From assembly GCF_000948985.2 (NCBI RefSeq), contig NZ_CP059733.1, positions 4,030,001-4,094,000 on the forward strand: a stretch of DNA of 64,000 bases. The letters are read 5' to 3'. Below, piece after piece: positions 1 through 9,249 of the stretch; the stretch's first letter is position 1, and every line of letters begins with the position of its first letter. The position numbers and the translations under genes are program-made. Under the pieces are notes generated by a model. The model was given only the letters and a program-made list of their open reading frames with translations. It had not been told where the DNA came from and searched no databases. The stretch is from Thalassomonas viridans. GTDB taxonomy: Bacteria > Pseudomonadota > Gammaproteobacteria > Enterobacterales > Alteromonadaceae.

Positions 1-2
1 AT

Positions 3-428
3 GTTATTTATATTCGCCACCATACCCAGGCCAAGGAAGTTGATGAACAGGAGTTTTTCTATTCCCAGGAAACCGGCGGCACCATAGCATCAAGCGCCCT
101 TGAGCTGATGGTGAAAGTGGTGGAAGAGCGCTATAGCGAGTCAAACTGGAACATATACGGCGCCCAGGCATCGGACGGTGATAACTGGGCCGATGATTCC
201 CCCTACTGCCGTAAACTGTTAGCCGAGAAAATTTTACCAAAAACCCGTTATTTCAGTTATATCGAGATCACCCAAAGGGCGCATCAAACACTTTGGCAGC
301 AATACCAGCAACTTGAAAAAGATAATCCGCATTTTGCCATGCGGCATATTAAAACCGTTGACGATATATACCCGGTCTTTAGGGATTTATTTCACAAAAA
401 TACCCAAGACATAAAAACAACAGGATAA
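3..428 (+). CDS. yeaH: YeaH (DUF444, VWA-like) C-terminal part, cut by window start
   Basis: The open frame runs in from the left edge without a start and ends at 428, leaving about 141 residues. The sequence keeps the end of the YeaH family: the stretches [35 protein letters not shown] and [13 protein letters not shown] match what I recall of E. coli YeaH almost residue for residue. YeaH is a von Willebrand A-like protein encoded with the YeaG/PrkA kinase and with SpoVR/YcgB, and is linked to nutrient and nitrogen-starvation responses. Here it is followed after 23 bases by the spoVR homologue on the same strand, so the usual yeaG-yeaH-spoVR operon is probably present, with yeaG outside the window. 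Its exact biochemical role is not settled. Confidence 0.93.
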   Translation, partial: VIYIRHHTQAKEVDEQEFFYSQETGGTIASSALELMVKVVEERYSESNWNIYGAQASDGDNWADDSPYCRKLLAEKILPKTRYFSYIEITQRAHQTLWQQYQQLEKDNPHFAMRHIKTVDDIYPVFRDLFHKNTQDIKTTG

Positions 429-451
429 TTTGCTAGCGAGTAGGTGAGGAT

Positions 452-1966
452 ATGACCAAACGCAAACCGCTTGATGACAGCCCAGACTGGACCTTTAGCT
501 TATTAAGGCAGTATCAGACAGAGATTGCCCGGGTAGCCGAACATTACCGCCTTGATACCTACCCTAATCAAATAGAAGTGATCGCTGCCGAACAGATGAT
601 GGACGCCTACGCATCAGTAGGCATGCCCATTGGTTATAACCACTGGACCTTTGGCAAAAAGTTCATACAAACCGAACAAACCTATAAACGAGGCCGGATG
701 GGACTTGCTTATGAGATCGTCATAAATTCGGATCCCTGCATTGCCTACTTGATGGAAGAAAATACCATGACCATGCAGGCCCTGGTGATGGCGCATGCCT
801 GCTATGGGCACAATTCCTTTTTCAAAGGCAATTACCTGTTTAAATCCTGGACAGATGCCAGCTCCATTATAGATTATCTGTTATTTGCCAAAAACTATAT
901 CGCCGAATGTGAAAATAAGTACGGGATTTCCGAGGTAGAATCAACCCTGGATGCCTGTCATGCCCTGATGAATCATGGCGTTGACAGGTACAAGCGGCCG
1001 CAGAAAATTTCCCTGGATGAAGAACTGAAACGGCAAAAAGACCGGGAAGAATACCTCCAGTCCCAGGTCAATTCTCTCTGGCGCACCTTGCCGGCAACAC
1101 AAACACAGGAAGAGGAAACCAAAACCACTTTCCCCAGTGAGCCCCAGGAGAATATCTTATATTTTATCGAAAAAAATGCCCCCCTGCTGAAACCCTGGCA
1201 GCGGGAAATTGTCCGTGTGGTACGAAAGATCTCGCAATATTTTTATCCGCAAAAACAAACCCAGGTAATGAATGAAGGCTGGGCATGTTTCTGGCACTAC
1301 ACCATACTAAACCACCTTTACGATGAGGGCTTAATAACCGACAAATTTATGCTGGAATTTCTGCACAGCCATACCAGTGTCGTGGCCCAACCAGATTACA
1401 ATAGCCCTTATTATTCGGGGATCAACCCCTATGCCCTGGGCTTTAATATGTTTATCGATATCCGCCGCATCTGCGAGCACCCCACCGAAGAGGACAAACG
1501 CTGGTTTCCGGAAATTGCCGGCAGCAACTGGTTAGATACGGTGCACTTTGCCATGGAAAACTTCAAGGATGAAAGCTTTATCAGCCAGTTTCTTTCCCCG
1601 AAACTGATGCGGGATTTTAAGCTGTTTCACATTCATGACGATGAAAGCAACAACTATGTGGAAATTGGCGCCATCCACAACGAGCAAGGGTATAAACAAT
1701 TACGTACCACGCTGTCGAATCAATATAACCTGAGTAACCTGGAAGCCAATATCCAGGTGATTGATACCAATATCAACGGCGACCGTTCCCTGACCTTGCG
1801 CCATACTCCCCACAAGGGCGTGCCCCTGGCCGACTCCAGGCATGAGGTGCTCAAACACCTGCATTATTTGTGGCAATTTGACGTCAAGCTCGTTCAGGCC
1901 AACAAAGGCGGAGAGGATGAGGTTATCGGCCGTTGTCCGGACCTGGAAACCCAGGAACAAGTGTAA
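452..1966 (+). CDS. spoVR: SpoVR family protein (YcgB)
   Basis: A 504-residue protein, close to the roughly 510 residues of E. coli YcgB. Family features visible are the N-terminal LDDSPDWTF segment, the AHACYGHNSFFKGNYLFK block near residues 110-130, the NEGWACFWHYTI block near residue 275 and the C-terminal DGRxLxLxH-like segment NGDRSLTLRH. SpoVR was named for Bacillus spore cortex formation; in Gammaproteobacteria it accompanies PrkA (YeaG) and YeaH and its biochemical activity is not established. The ATG at 452 follows a TAGGTGAGGA ribosome binding site. It lies 23 bases behind yeaH and is followed by a terminator hairpin, so it is probably the last gene of that operon. Confidence 0.95.
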   Translation: MTKRKPLDDSPDWTFSLLRQYQTEIARVAEHYRLDTYPNQIEVIAAEQMMDAYASVGMPIGYNHWTFGKKFIQTEQTYKRGRMGLAYEIVINSDPCIAYLMEENTMTMQALVMAHACYGHNSFFKGNYLFKSWTDASSIIDYLLFAKNYIAECENKYGISEVESTLDACHALMNHGVDRYKRPQKISLDEELKRQKDREEYLQSQVNSLWRTLPATQTQEEETKTTFPSEPQENILYFIEKNAPLLKPWQREIVRVVRKISQYFYPQKQTQVMNEGWACFWHYTILNHLYDEGLITDKFMLEFLHSHTSVVAQPDYNSPYYSGINPYALGFNMFIDIRRICEHPTEEDKRWFPEIAGSNWLDTVHFAMENFKDESFISQFLSPKLMRDFKLFHIHDDESNNYVEIGAIHNEQGYKQLRTTLSNQYNLSNLEANIQVIDTNINGDRSLTLRHTPHKGVPLADSRHEVLKHLHYLWQFDVKLVQANKGGEDEVIGRCPDLETQEQV

Positions 1967-2016
1967 ACAATACAGGCGGTAAAGCTCGCCCTGTATATAG
2001 ACCAAGATTCGACACA

Positions 2017-2049
2017 CAAAAAAACGGCCATATTATGGCCGTTTTTTTG
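2017..2049. terminator. Bidirectional Rho-independent terminator between spoVR and fadR
   Basis: An A-tract, the stem ACGGCCAT, a short ATT loop, the complementary ATGGCCGT and a T-tract. With A-tract and T-tract on the two sides it can stop transcription from both convergent genes, spoVR (plus) and fadR (minus). Confidence 0.9.
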
Positions 2050-2068
2050 TTGTAGAGATAAAAGCAAC

Positions 2069-2779
2069 TTAGTCTGAAAGTTCTTTTAATACATCTTCTT
2101 TTAGCTCTAACCAGAGCTTGCCTGATTCGATACCGTATTTACGGACAGCAAAAACCGCATCATCAAACCGGTTCTCTTTCGCCAAATCTATCAGCTTTTG
2201 ATAATATGTCCGGGATATCTCCCGTCCCTGCTCCTGGGCGAAATACAAGCTACCGATACGGGAATATAGTCCTTTAAAGCCGTTAAGGATCAATAAATAA
2301 ATCGGATTTTCCGAAGCCACCACCAATTCTTTATTCAAACGGTAGTCAAATTCGGCAAATGCTTCGCCTGTATCTTCAACATCACGATAAGCACTTAATA
2401 ATTCAATGGTTTTTTCAGGGTTGTTTTTAATAGCCCCGCGAACATAAATAGCACTGATATTGGTGCGGGCAGATAATAAATTATCCACCAGGTCAGGAAT
2501 CCCCTCCTGATCTAACTGGGCCAGGTTTTCAAGGATATTTAAACTGGAAGTATCCCAGAAATTATTGACCCTGGTGGGTTTGCCGTGTTTTATGGTCAAC
2601 CAGCCATCACGTGCCAGACGCTGAAGCACTTCTCTTAAAGTGGTTCTGGTGACTCCGATCAATTCTGACAACTCTCTCTCAGCTGGTAATATTGAACCAG
2701 GAGGGAAACCACCATTCCAAATGGACTCGACGATATATTGTTCTGCAAATCCCGCCGGACTTTGTGCTTTTATTACCAT
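2069..2779 (-). CDS. fadR: Fatty acid metabolism regulator FadR (GntR family)
   Basis: A 236-residue GntR/FadR-type transcription factor; E. coli FadR has 239. The N-terminal winged helix-turn-helix (about residues 10-75) is nearly identical to the enterobacterial protein: [20 protein letters not shown] is the recognition region and [11 protein letters not shown] precedes it. The C-terminal acyl-CoA binding domain follows. FadR represses beta-oxidation genes and activates unsaturated fatty acid synthesis, and lets go of DNA when long-chain acyl-CoA binds. It is divergent from nhaB with 417 bases between, the same arrangement as in E. coli. The start is an ATG at 2779, giving the typical [14 protein letters not shown]-terminus. 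Confidence 0.97.
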   Translation of the reverse strand: MVIKAQSPAGFAEQYIVESIWNGGFPPGSILPAERELSELIGVTRTTLREVLQRLARDGWLTIKHGKPTRVNNFWDTSSLNILENLAQLDQEGIPDLVDNLLSARTNISAIYVRGAIKNNPEKTIELLSAYRDVEDTGEAFAEFDYRLNKELVVASENPIYLLILNGFKGLYSRIGSLYFAQEQGREISRTYYQKLIDLAKENRFDDAVFAVRKYGIESGKLWLELKEDVLKELSD

Positions 2780-3196
2780 GAGGTTATTTTTTACCTTTGA
2801 GTGTTAGTTTAACCGCTAACTGATTGTACCAGAAGCTCCCCCGAGTACAAGCGTGTAAAAAACGAATATTGCGAATTATTCTCAATCCCAACGTTAACAG
2901 CAAAAAAGCGGACTCTCTGTATGCTAAAGATTTTCACTATTGCAGCATAAAAAAGCAACCTAACAAGAGAAAAGATAAGAAACGAAAATACGGCTATAAT
3001 CACATAAACACCACTAAGGCTTTTAAATTAATCAATAAAGGTCTGAGTACGAAAGAATTTACCTTTAAATAAGAATTAATTTCACACCGAAGTTAATACG
3101 CCCTAATTTATTGTGGTATATTGTGATTTTACATAGTTAATAATAAAACTCGATGGTATTGGGCCATTGAGTTTAAAACAACGATAAAGGTTAGTT
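2780..3196. other. fadR-nhaB divergent intergenic region
   Basis: This 417-base AT-rich stretch holds the promoters of fadR (minus) and nhaB (plus). A short open frame on the plus strand inside it has no credible ribosome binding site and is rich in Lys and Asn as expected from AT-rich noncoding DNA, so I do not call a gene. I cannot place promoter boxes with confidence; an AT-rich candidate lies near 3115-3160 in front of nhaB. Confidence 0.5.
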
Positions 3197-4789
3197 ATGC
3201 AGCAATCATTTATGAGCGCACTGTACAAAAATTTCTTAGGGTCCTCGCCTGAGTGGTACAAGCTTGCTATTGTTTCTTTCTTAGTGATCAACCCGATACT
3301 CTTTTTCTATGTCAGTCCCTATATCGCCGGTTGGGCTTTGGTACTTGAATTCATCTTCACCCTGGCGATGGCATTAAAATGTTATCCGCTGCAACCAGGT
3401 GGCCTGATCGCCATTGAAGCCGTGATGATAGGCATGACTTCCCCCAAACAGGTCATGCATGAGCTCACCGCCAACCTGGAAGTCATCCTTCTGCTTGTCT
3501 TTATGGTGGCCGGTATTTATTTTATGAAGAACCTGTTGCTGTTCTTGTTTACCAAGATCATCACTAAAGTGAAATCAAAAACCGTCGTTTCCCTGATGTT
3601 CTGTTTCACCAGCGCCTTTTTATCCGCTTTCCTTGATGCCCTGACGGTGATTGCGGTCATTATTAGTGTTGCCGTTGGCTTCTATTCGGTTTACCACAAA
3701 GTCGCCTCGGGCAAAGAAAGCCATCATGATGATCACGACCATACCGAAGATCACCATCTGGGAGAATACAGCCGTAACGACCTGGACCAATTTCGCGCCT
3801 ATTTACGTAATTTATTGATGCATGCCGGTGTCGGTACTGCACTAGGCGGTGTTTGTACCATAGTCGGCGAGCCGCAAAACCTGATTATCGGACAACAGGC
3901 AGGCTGGGATTTCCTTGAATTCGCCATCCGCATGTCACCGGTCACCTTCCCGGTATTAATTGCCGGCCTGATCACTTGTGTGGTCATGGAAAAGGTTAAA
4001 TGGTTCGGTTACGGTGCCCAGCTCAGTGACAATGTACGCCAGGTCCTGATTGATTTTGATGAAAACGCAACCAAAAACCGCACCAAGCGGGATAATGTCA
4101 AACTGATTATGCAGGGGGTTATTGCCATTTGGTTGATTGTTGCCCTGGCCTTTCACCTTGCCGCCGTTGGCTTAATAGGTTTAAGCGTGATCATTTTAGC
4201 CACTGTATTTACCGGGGTTACCGACGAACACCAAATAGGCCACGCCTTCGAAGAAGCCCTGCCTTTTACCGCGCTATTAGCGGTATTCTTTGCCGTGGTA
4301 GCCGTGATCATCGACCAGCAGCTCTTTACCCCGGTAATCACCTGGGTGCTCACCTTTGAAGGCAACATGCAACTGGTGATGTTCTACCTGGCCAACGGCC
4401 TGTTATCTATGGTCAGCGACAATGTCTTTGTCGGCACGGTTTACATTACCGAAGTAACCAAAGCCCTGGCTGCCGGGCAGATCACCCGGGATCAATATGA
4501 TTTACTGGCGGTTGCCATCAATACAGGTACCAACCTGCCAAGTGTGGCCACACCTAACGGTCAGGCAGCTTTCTTATTCCTGCTGACCTCTGCCCTGGCC
4601 CCGCTCATCCGCTTATCCTACGGACGTATGGTGATCATGGCTTTCCCTTATACCATAGTGCTTACTATCGTGGGCATGATAGCCATCTCGTCGGGTCATT
4701 TAACCGACTCTACCCAAAGCCTCTACGAATCGGGATTGATCCATCATCACACGGGTGAACCCGGAGCCGATATCCCATCTGCACATTAA
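3197..4789 (+). CDS. nhaB: Na+/H+ antiporter NhaB
   Basis: A 530-residue inner-membrane antiporter that extrudes sodium in exchange for protons; E. coli NhaB has 513 residues. Family signatures are present throughout: the N-terminal [11 protein letters not shown], the segment [31 protein letters not shown] in the membrane core, [20 protein letters not shown], and near the C-terminus [20 protein letters not shown]. The loop at about residues 174-188 is packed with His and Asp ([13 protein letters not shown]), richer than the corresponding E. coli loop. The ATG at 3197 is preceded by AAAGGTTAGTT. It is divergent from fadR and followed by a terminator and dsbB, the same order as in E. coli. Sodium extrusion fits a marine host. 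Confidence 0.97.
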   Translation: MQQSFMSALYKNFLGSSPEWYKLAIVSFLVINPILFFYVSPYIAGWALVLEFIFTLAMALKCYPLQPGGLIAIEAVMIGMTSPKQVMHELTANLEVILLLVFMVAGIYFMKNLLLFLFTKIITKVKSKTVVSLMFCFTSAFLSAFLDALTVIAVIISVAVGFYSVYHKVASGKESHHDDHDHTEDHHLGEYSRNDLDQFRAYLRNLLMHAGVGTALGGVCTIVGEPQNLIIGQQAGWDFLEFAIRMSPVTFPVLIAGLITCVVMEKVKWFGYGAQLSDNVRQVLIDFDENATKNRTKRDNVKLIMQGVIAIWLIVALAFHLAAVGLIGLSVIILATVFTGVTDEHQIGHAFEEALPFTALLAVFFAVVAVIIDQQLFTPVITWVLTFEGNMQLVMFYLANGLLSMVSDNVFVGTVYITEVTKALAAGQITRDQYDLLAVAINTGTNLPSVATPNGQAAFLFLLTSALAPLIRLSYGRMVIMAFPYTIVLTIVGMIAISSGHLTDSTQSLYESGLIHHHTGEPGADIPSAH

Positions 4790-4812
4790 TATTTTGAAAC
4801 GATTTTAAAGTA

Positions 4813-4838
4813 AAAAAAGCGCCCTTGCGGCGCTTTTT
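4813..4838. terminator. Rho-independent terminator after nhaB
   Basis: AAAAAAGCGCC, a short CTTGC loop region and GGCGCTTTTT form a GC-rich hairpin with A- and T-tracts just behind the nhaB stop at 4789. Confidence 0.85.
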
Positions 4839-4923
4839 ATTTACAGGATGTAATGTATGATGCTGTTAGTAACAGCTAAACATACAATTAACAATAACAA
4901 CGAAAAGTAATGAAGGAAACGAA

Positions 4924-5442
4924 GTGAAAACTATCAGTGATCTCGTTGACAAGGCCACCCCGTGGAAATTACTGGCTTTAAGTGCTTTAGCCCTTGAACT
5001 GGTTGCCCTTTATTTTCAATATATTATGGGGCTTGAGCCCTGCATCATGTGTATCTACCAGCGTGTAGCGATTTGGGGTATTTTCTTTGCCGGTATTGTC
5101 GGCAGCCTGGGACACCCATTTTTTATTACCCGGTTAATTGCCTTTGCCTTATGGGGCACAGGTGCAATCTGGGGATTGCTGATCGCCATGGAACATGTAG
5201 AAATGCAGTCAGCGGCCTCGTCATTGTTCTTTACCTGCGATTATGTGCCTAACTTCCCCAGTTGGGCCCCCCTGCACCAATGGCTTCCCTGGTTATTTGA
5301 AGCCACGGGCGATTGCGGTGAAATCAGCTGGAGCTTCCTTGATTATTCCATGCCGCAATGGATGATAGCCACTTATGCTATTTATAGCGGTGTTTTTGTA
5401 CTGGTATTGCTGGGACGCTTGCTATACGCCAGAAAAATATAG
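4924..5442 (+). CDS. dsbB: Disulfide bond formation protein DsbB
   Basis: A 172-residue inner-membrane quinone oxidoreductase that reoxidises periplasmic DsbA (E. coli DsbB: 176). Four predicted membrane helices surround two periplasmic loops holding the expected redox cysteines: the pair C40/C43 in [10 protein letters not shown] and the pair C105 (FFTCDYVPN) and C131 (TGDCGEIS), at almost the E. coli spacing. The quinone-site arginine R47 follows the first pair. The start is a GTG at 4924 with the ribosome binding site AAGGA six bases before it; no ATG fits better. It follows nhaB as in E. coli but is separated from it by a terminator, so it probably has its own promoter. Confidence 0.96.
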   Translation: MKTISDLVDKATPWKLLALSALALELVALYFQYIMGLEPCIMCIYQRVAIWGIFFAGIVGSLGHPFFITRLIAFALWGTGAIWGLLIAMEHVEMQSAASSLFFTCDYVPNFPSWAPLHQWLPWLFEATGDCGEISWSFLDYSMPQWMIATYAIYSGVFVLVLLGRLLYARKI

Positions 5443-5467
5443 TCTTTTGAGATAAGCGACAACTGAA

Positions 5468-5503
5468 ATAAAAAAGGCGATACCACAGGGCATCGCCTTT
5501 TTT
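5468..5503. terminator. Bidirectional terminator between dsbB and the SLC13 transporter
   Basis: AAAAAAGGCGAT, a loop of about 10 bases and ATCGCCTTTTTT. It lies between the convergent ends of dsbB and the minus-strand transporter and can serve both. Confidence 0.88.
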
Positions 5504-5519
5504 ATATTAAGTGTCCCAA

Positions 5520-6896
5520 CTACATCAGAATAAAATAACAGAATAGGCCAATAACGCTGGAAACCAGCACGCTCAGAATTGCCCCTTCCTTTACCATATC
5601 CTGTATTTCTATGTAGCCGCTGCCGTAAGCAATAGCATTCGGCGCGGTTGCTACCGGCAACATAAAGGCACAACTGGCTGCCATCGCCGCCGGGATCATA
5701 AAGACAACGGGATCATAACCGGATGAAATTGCCGCCACCGCCAGTATCGGCATTAACAAAGTAGCCGTGGCGGTATTGCTGGTAATTTCGGTGAGATATG
5801 TCACCACCAGGCAAATAGTTAAAATCATTAAAATCGCAGGCAGGTTGGCTAAAGTCGTTAGCCAGTCGCCGAGCAAGGTACTTAATCCGGAGGCGGTAAA
5901 AGCCTTGGCAATGGCAATACCACCGGCGAACAGCAATAGCATGCCCCAGGGGATTTTCACGGCACTGTCCCAGTCCAGCAAACGCCCGCCTTTGCCGTTA
6001 GGTACCAGGAACATCAGCACAACCGCGGCAAGCGCTACTGTACTGTCACCGGCAAGGGGAATATCCAGGAGGCCACTCCAGCCACCAAAAGGCTCTTTAC
6101 GGGTCACCCAGGCCAATGCCGTTAAGCCAAAGACCCACAAGGTTCTCTTCTCTTCCGGGCGCCATGAGCCTAAATCTGGTAGCTCGATCTTATGCTCTAA
6201 GGTAACGTTGCGGGTCAACCACAAGGCCATCAGCGGCAAAGCAACCAAGATCACAGGTACACCGATTTTCATCCAGGCCAGAAAGCCGAATTCTTTGCCT
6301 GTCTGCTCCTCGTATACCCCGGCAAAAATCACATTGGGGGGCGTGCCGATCAAAGAGCCCATGCCGCCGACACTGGCGGCATAGGCAATCCCGAGAATTA
6401 ATGCCACTTTAAGCTTAGGATTGTCCACATGGGCCAGGATTGCCAGGGCAATAGGTAACATGATCAAAGTCGTTGCCGTGTTGGAGATCCACATACTTAA
6501 AAAGCCTGCCGCCAGCATAAAGCCTAAAACCAGGCGCCTGCCGCTGGAAACCCCCACCAGGCGGATCATATAAACCGCCAGCCGCTCATGGGCGCCACTC
6601 TTTTCCAGTGATTTGGAAAGCATAAAGGCCCCCATCAGCAGTAAAATCACATGGCTGCCCAGTGAAGCCGCCACCGCTTTATGATCTAGAATGCCGAATA
6701 AAGGAAACAGGGCAAACGGCACCAAAGAGGTTGCCGGGATAGGAATGGCTTCGCTGACCCACCAAATCACCGTCAGCAAAGTAATAGCGGCAGCCAAGGC
6801 CGGTTTTTCTGCCAGCCCCAGCTGTCCCAGGATAAAATAAAATGCGATCGCCATCAGCGGCGCGATCACAATAAAATGCTCTCGTTTAAGTCTCAT
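5520..6896 (-). CDS. SLC13/DASS family sodium-coupled anion (probably dicarboxylate) symporter
   Basis: A 458-residue inner-membrane carrier of the divalent anion:sodium symporter family, the size of VcINDY. The two family Ser-Asn-Thr motifs that build the sodium and carboxylate sites are visible: ISNTATTLIMLP near residue 135 and TSNTATATLLMP near residue 367, followed by the FMLPVATAPNAIAYGSG block typical of the family. About eleven hydrophobic segments are seen. The likely substrates are C4-dicarboxylates such as succinate, but sulfate or other anions cannot be excluded from sequence. It lies 77 bases behind nagZ on the same strand and could be co-transcribed with it, without an obvious functional link. 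Confidence 0.88.
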   Translation of the reverse strand: MRLKREHFIVIAPLMAIAFYFILGQLGLAEKPALAAAITLLTVIWWVSEAIPIPATSLVPFALFPLFGILDHKAVAASLGSHVILLLMGAFMLSKSLEKSGAHERLAVYMIRLVGVSSGRRLVLGFMLAAGFLSMWISNTATTLIMLPIALAILAHVDNPKLKVALILGIAYAASVGGMGSLIGTPPNVIFAGVYEEQTGKEFGFLAWMKIGVPVILVALPLMALWLTRNVTLEHKIELPDLGSWRPEEKRTLWVFGLTALAWVTRKEPFGGWSGLLDIPLAGDSTVALAAVVLMFLVPNGKGGRLLDWDSAVKIPWGMLLLFAGGIAIAKAFTASGLSTLLGDWLTTLANLPAILMILTICLVVTYLTEITSNTATATLLMPILAVAAISSGYDPVVFMIPAAMAASCAFMLPVATAPNAIAYGSGYIEIQDMVKEGAILSVLVSSVIGLFCYFILM

Positions 6897-6973
6897 GATT
6901 CTGCTTTATTATTTTCGTTATCGGTTTTACACATCAATTGCGTTTATGGCGTCAAAACTTAGTGCCATAGAAC

Positions 6974-7996
6974 TTATTCTTTTGACATTAAGTCTTTAAT
7001 AAAACGGCTCGCTTGCTGCCAGCGTGAATCCCCTGCCAGACTGGCCCAATCGGTCCGGGATGTTTTCAATAGCTTGCCTAAACGCCTGCTGCCTGCCGGA
7101 TCTATACGGATATTAGCATTGTCTATCACTTCAACCGCGGCGCTACGATTGTTGCACACCAGCAACATGTCACACCCCGCCTGCTGGGCCGCCTCGGCCC
7201 GTTCAACATAACCACCGATCACCGCCGCTCCCTCCATGGATAAATCATCACTGAAAATCACCCCGTCAAAAGCTAAGGTCTGCCTCAGAATTTTTTGCAG
7301 CCATACGGCAGAGAAACCCACCCCTAGCGTATCCACCTCGGGGTAAATCACATGGGCCGGCATAAGCGCTGATAAAGCTCCCTTAGCCAACAGAGCCTTA
7401 AAAGGTTTGAGATCTAAACTTGAAATATCAGTAAATGTCCGGGGATCTACCGGTAAGGCGATATGCGAGTCTTCTCTGACGCTGCCGTGTCCGGGGAAAT
7501 GCTTACCGGTTGCCGGCATACCCGCGGTTTTCATGCCGTCAATAAAAGCCGCAGCCAGGGATATGATCATATCCGTCTGCCGGCCGAAGGCACGATCGCC
7601 GATAACTTCACTGACACCATTGATGTCCAGCACTGGGGCAAAACTGATGTCTATACCCACAGCCTGAACTTCCAGCGCCATCAAGAGCCCGCACTGGTAC
7701 GCCAGCTGTATTGCCCGGGCATTGTCTTCCCCGGCAAGTGACCAGAGACTGCCCATAGCGGGAATAGCAGTGAAATGTTCACGAAAGCGCTGCACCCGTC
7801 CGCCCTCATGGTCCACCGCCAGCAGGATATCACTGCCGGCAGCTTCCCTGATCTCCCGGGTCAGCGCCGTCATTTGCTGCGGCGAATGGTAATTTCGTGA
7901 AAAAAGAATACAACCCCCCACCAAGGGATGTTCAAGCAGCTCTTTATCTTCTGCCGATAATGATGTGCCCTGCACATCAAGCATTATTGGACCCAT
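6974..7996 (-). CDS. nagZ: Beta-N-acetylhexosaminidase NagZ
   Basis: A 340-residue cytoplasmic glycoside hydrolase family 3 enzyme that removes GlcNAc from anhydromuropeptides during cell-wall recycling. The N-terminus GPIMLDVQGTSLS and the VDHEGGRVQR segment are family typical. The NagZ signature KHFPGHGSVREDSH near residue 163 carries the catalytic His of the flexible loop, and the nucleophile Asp lies in FSDDLSMEGA near residue 248. The length matches E. coli NagZ (341). The ATG at 7996 gives the standard NagZ start. Neighbours are a TetR regulator upstream on the same strand (159 bases away) and the SLC13 transporter downstream. Confidence 0.95.
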   Translation of the reverse strand: MGPIMLDVQGTSLSAEDKELLEHPLVGGCILFSRNYHSPQQMTALTREIREAAGSDILLAVDHEGGRVQRFREHFTAIPAMGSLWSLAGEDNARAIQLAYQCGLLMALEVQAVGIDISFAPVLDINGVSEVIGDRAFGRQTDMIISLAAAFIDGMKTAGMPATGKHFPGHGSVREDSHIALPVDPRTFTDISSLDLKPFKALLAKGALSALMPAHVIYPEVDTLGVGFSAVWLQKILRQTLAFDGVIFSDDLSMEGAAVIGGYVERAEAAQQAGCDMLLVCNNRSAAVEVIDNANIRIDPAGSRRLGKLLKTSRTDWASLAGDSRWQQASRFIKDLMSKE

Positions 7997-8155
7997 AGCA
8001 ACACACTTAAAATTAAAGATGCCGCTACTCTAACCAATTTAACAAAATTAACAAAGCCGGGAGGAGGAATTTCAATGAATCACAAGCCGGATGACTGAAA
8101 AATCAACAACCGGCCGGACAGAAACTTCATTTTTTAAGTGATAAAGAAAGGTCAT

Positions 8156-8788
8156 TTAATCGGCTCTACCTATCGGTGCTGCCACACCGGCTGCCACATA
8201 GGGGATCACTTGCTGGATCACTTCACCTATATCCATTTTGCGGTCAAAATCATTCGCGGCGATATCCATCAGGGCATCGCTTGATGACATAGTAAACACT
8301 ATAGTGCCCATAGTGAAATGCAAACGCCAGAACATATCTTCCGGCGTCAGCTCGGGATAAGCCTTTTGTACCGCATCAACGAAATAAGAGATCACATTGG
8401 GGTATTGGGTAGTTAAAAACCAACGTAAAAACCCCTGGCTATCGGTATAACCCCTGCCCAACAATTGCAGAAAATTACTGGTACCGTTTTCCTGGAAATC
8501 GTTTAAGGAAAGTAAAGGTTCGACAAAAGCCGAAAAAACCTGGATCAGACTGGGTTGTTCCCGCTGGCAACATACCGCTTCCAGCGCCGACTCCAGCCGC
8601 GGAGACAATTCATTCATATAGCGGGACATAACCGCCTTGATCAGCTCTTTTTTAGAGCCAAAGTGATAATTCACCGCCGCAAGGTTCACTTCAGCCCGGC
8701 TCGTTATCTCCCTTAGCGAGGTGCCATTAAAGCCTTTATCTGCAAACAACTGCTCAGCCGCATCTAAAATTTTATTTTTTGTACTCAT
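8156..8788 (-). CDS. TetR-family regulator, PsrA-like
   Basis: A 210-residue repressor. The N-terminal helix-turn-helix is plain (ILDAAEQLFADKGFNGTSLR, then AEVNLAAVNYHFGSKKEL), followed by an all-helical ligand domain. The N-terminal sequence and length resemble PsrA-type TetR proteins that control fatty-acid oxidation in Pseudomonas and Shewanella; this assignment is by resemblance only. Supporting it, the upstream DNA holds AAAC-N4-GTTT palindromes (8829-8846), the general form of PsrA sites, so autorepression is likely. It sits about 5 kb from fadR, another fatty-acid regulator. Also possible: another TetR subgroup with a related operator. Confidence 0.8.
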   Translation of the reverse strand: MSTKNKILDAAEQLFADKGFNGTSLREITSRAEVNLAAVNYHFGSKKELIKAVMSRYMNELSPRLESALEAVCCQREQPSLIQVFSAFVEPLLSLNDFQENGTSNFLQLLGRGYTDSQGFLRWFLTTQYPNVISYFVDAVQKAYPELTPEDMFWRLHFTMGTIVFTMSSSDALMDIAANDFDRKMDIGEVIQQVIPYVAAGVAAPIGRAD

Positions 8789-9249
8789 ATGCTTTCAGGC
8801 ACCATTACAACATCATTAAAACAAACGGTTTAAACATATGTTTAAAATAGCCTAAACCGGTTCACAAGGTCAATAACACTTGCTGAAGAAAAATTATCGA
8901 ACACATTTTCCTGGATTATCCACAGACAATAACTGAATCGTAAATTATCGGAAATTATTTTGCATTTAAATGAACTTTCCCCCTAATACTTGCTCAAACA
9001 GTCATTAGCCTATGTGCTTAAACATTTCCTCCCTGGCTCTGTGACCTGATCTGTCAATCACCACCGAGCCTTTTTTTTGCCGTGAATTTGTTCTAAAAGT
9101 CGCTGTTTTTATTTTGCCGCTATTGTTTGCACCTCCGGTCAGTGCCCCTCAACGACAATTATCAGCATTTCCCCGCAAATTCCTTGTTATCACAGAACAA
9201 TTTAATATAATCTTGCCACCTTACAGGATCACAAAAATTACAACAAATT
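8789..9249. other. Divergent intergenic region between the TetR and M2 peptidase genes
   Basis: This 461-base gap holds the palindromic operator candidate near the TetR start and, at its right end, the promoter region of the peptidase lipoprotein. I see no open frame with a credible ribosome binding site, no tRNA and no other clear hairpin. Confidence 0.5.
8829..8846. promoter_or_regulatory. Perfect 18-bp palindrome upstream of the TetR gene, candidate operator
   Basis: TTTAAACATATGTTTAAA is its own reverse complement and lies 41-58 bases upstream of the TetR start. Its core AAAC-N4-GTTT has the form of PsrA-type operators. An adjacent AAACGGTTT (8823-8831) forms a second, shorter inverted repeat. 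Binding by the neighbouring TetR protein is inferred. Confidence 0.6.

Noticed and set aside
2824..3072. 82-codon open frame on the plus strand between fadR and nhaB
   Set aside because: AT-rich, Lys/Asn-rich and without a ribosome binding site; it covers the divergent promoter region.
5767..6384. 205-codon open frame opposite the SLC13 gene
   Set aside because: Antisense to a well-supported transporter gene; low-complexity product without recognisable motifs.
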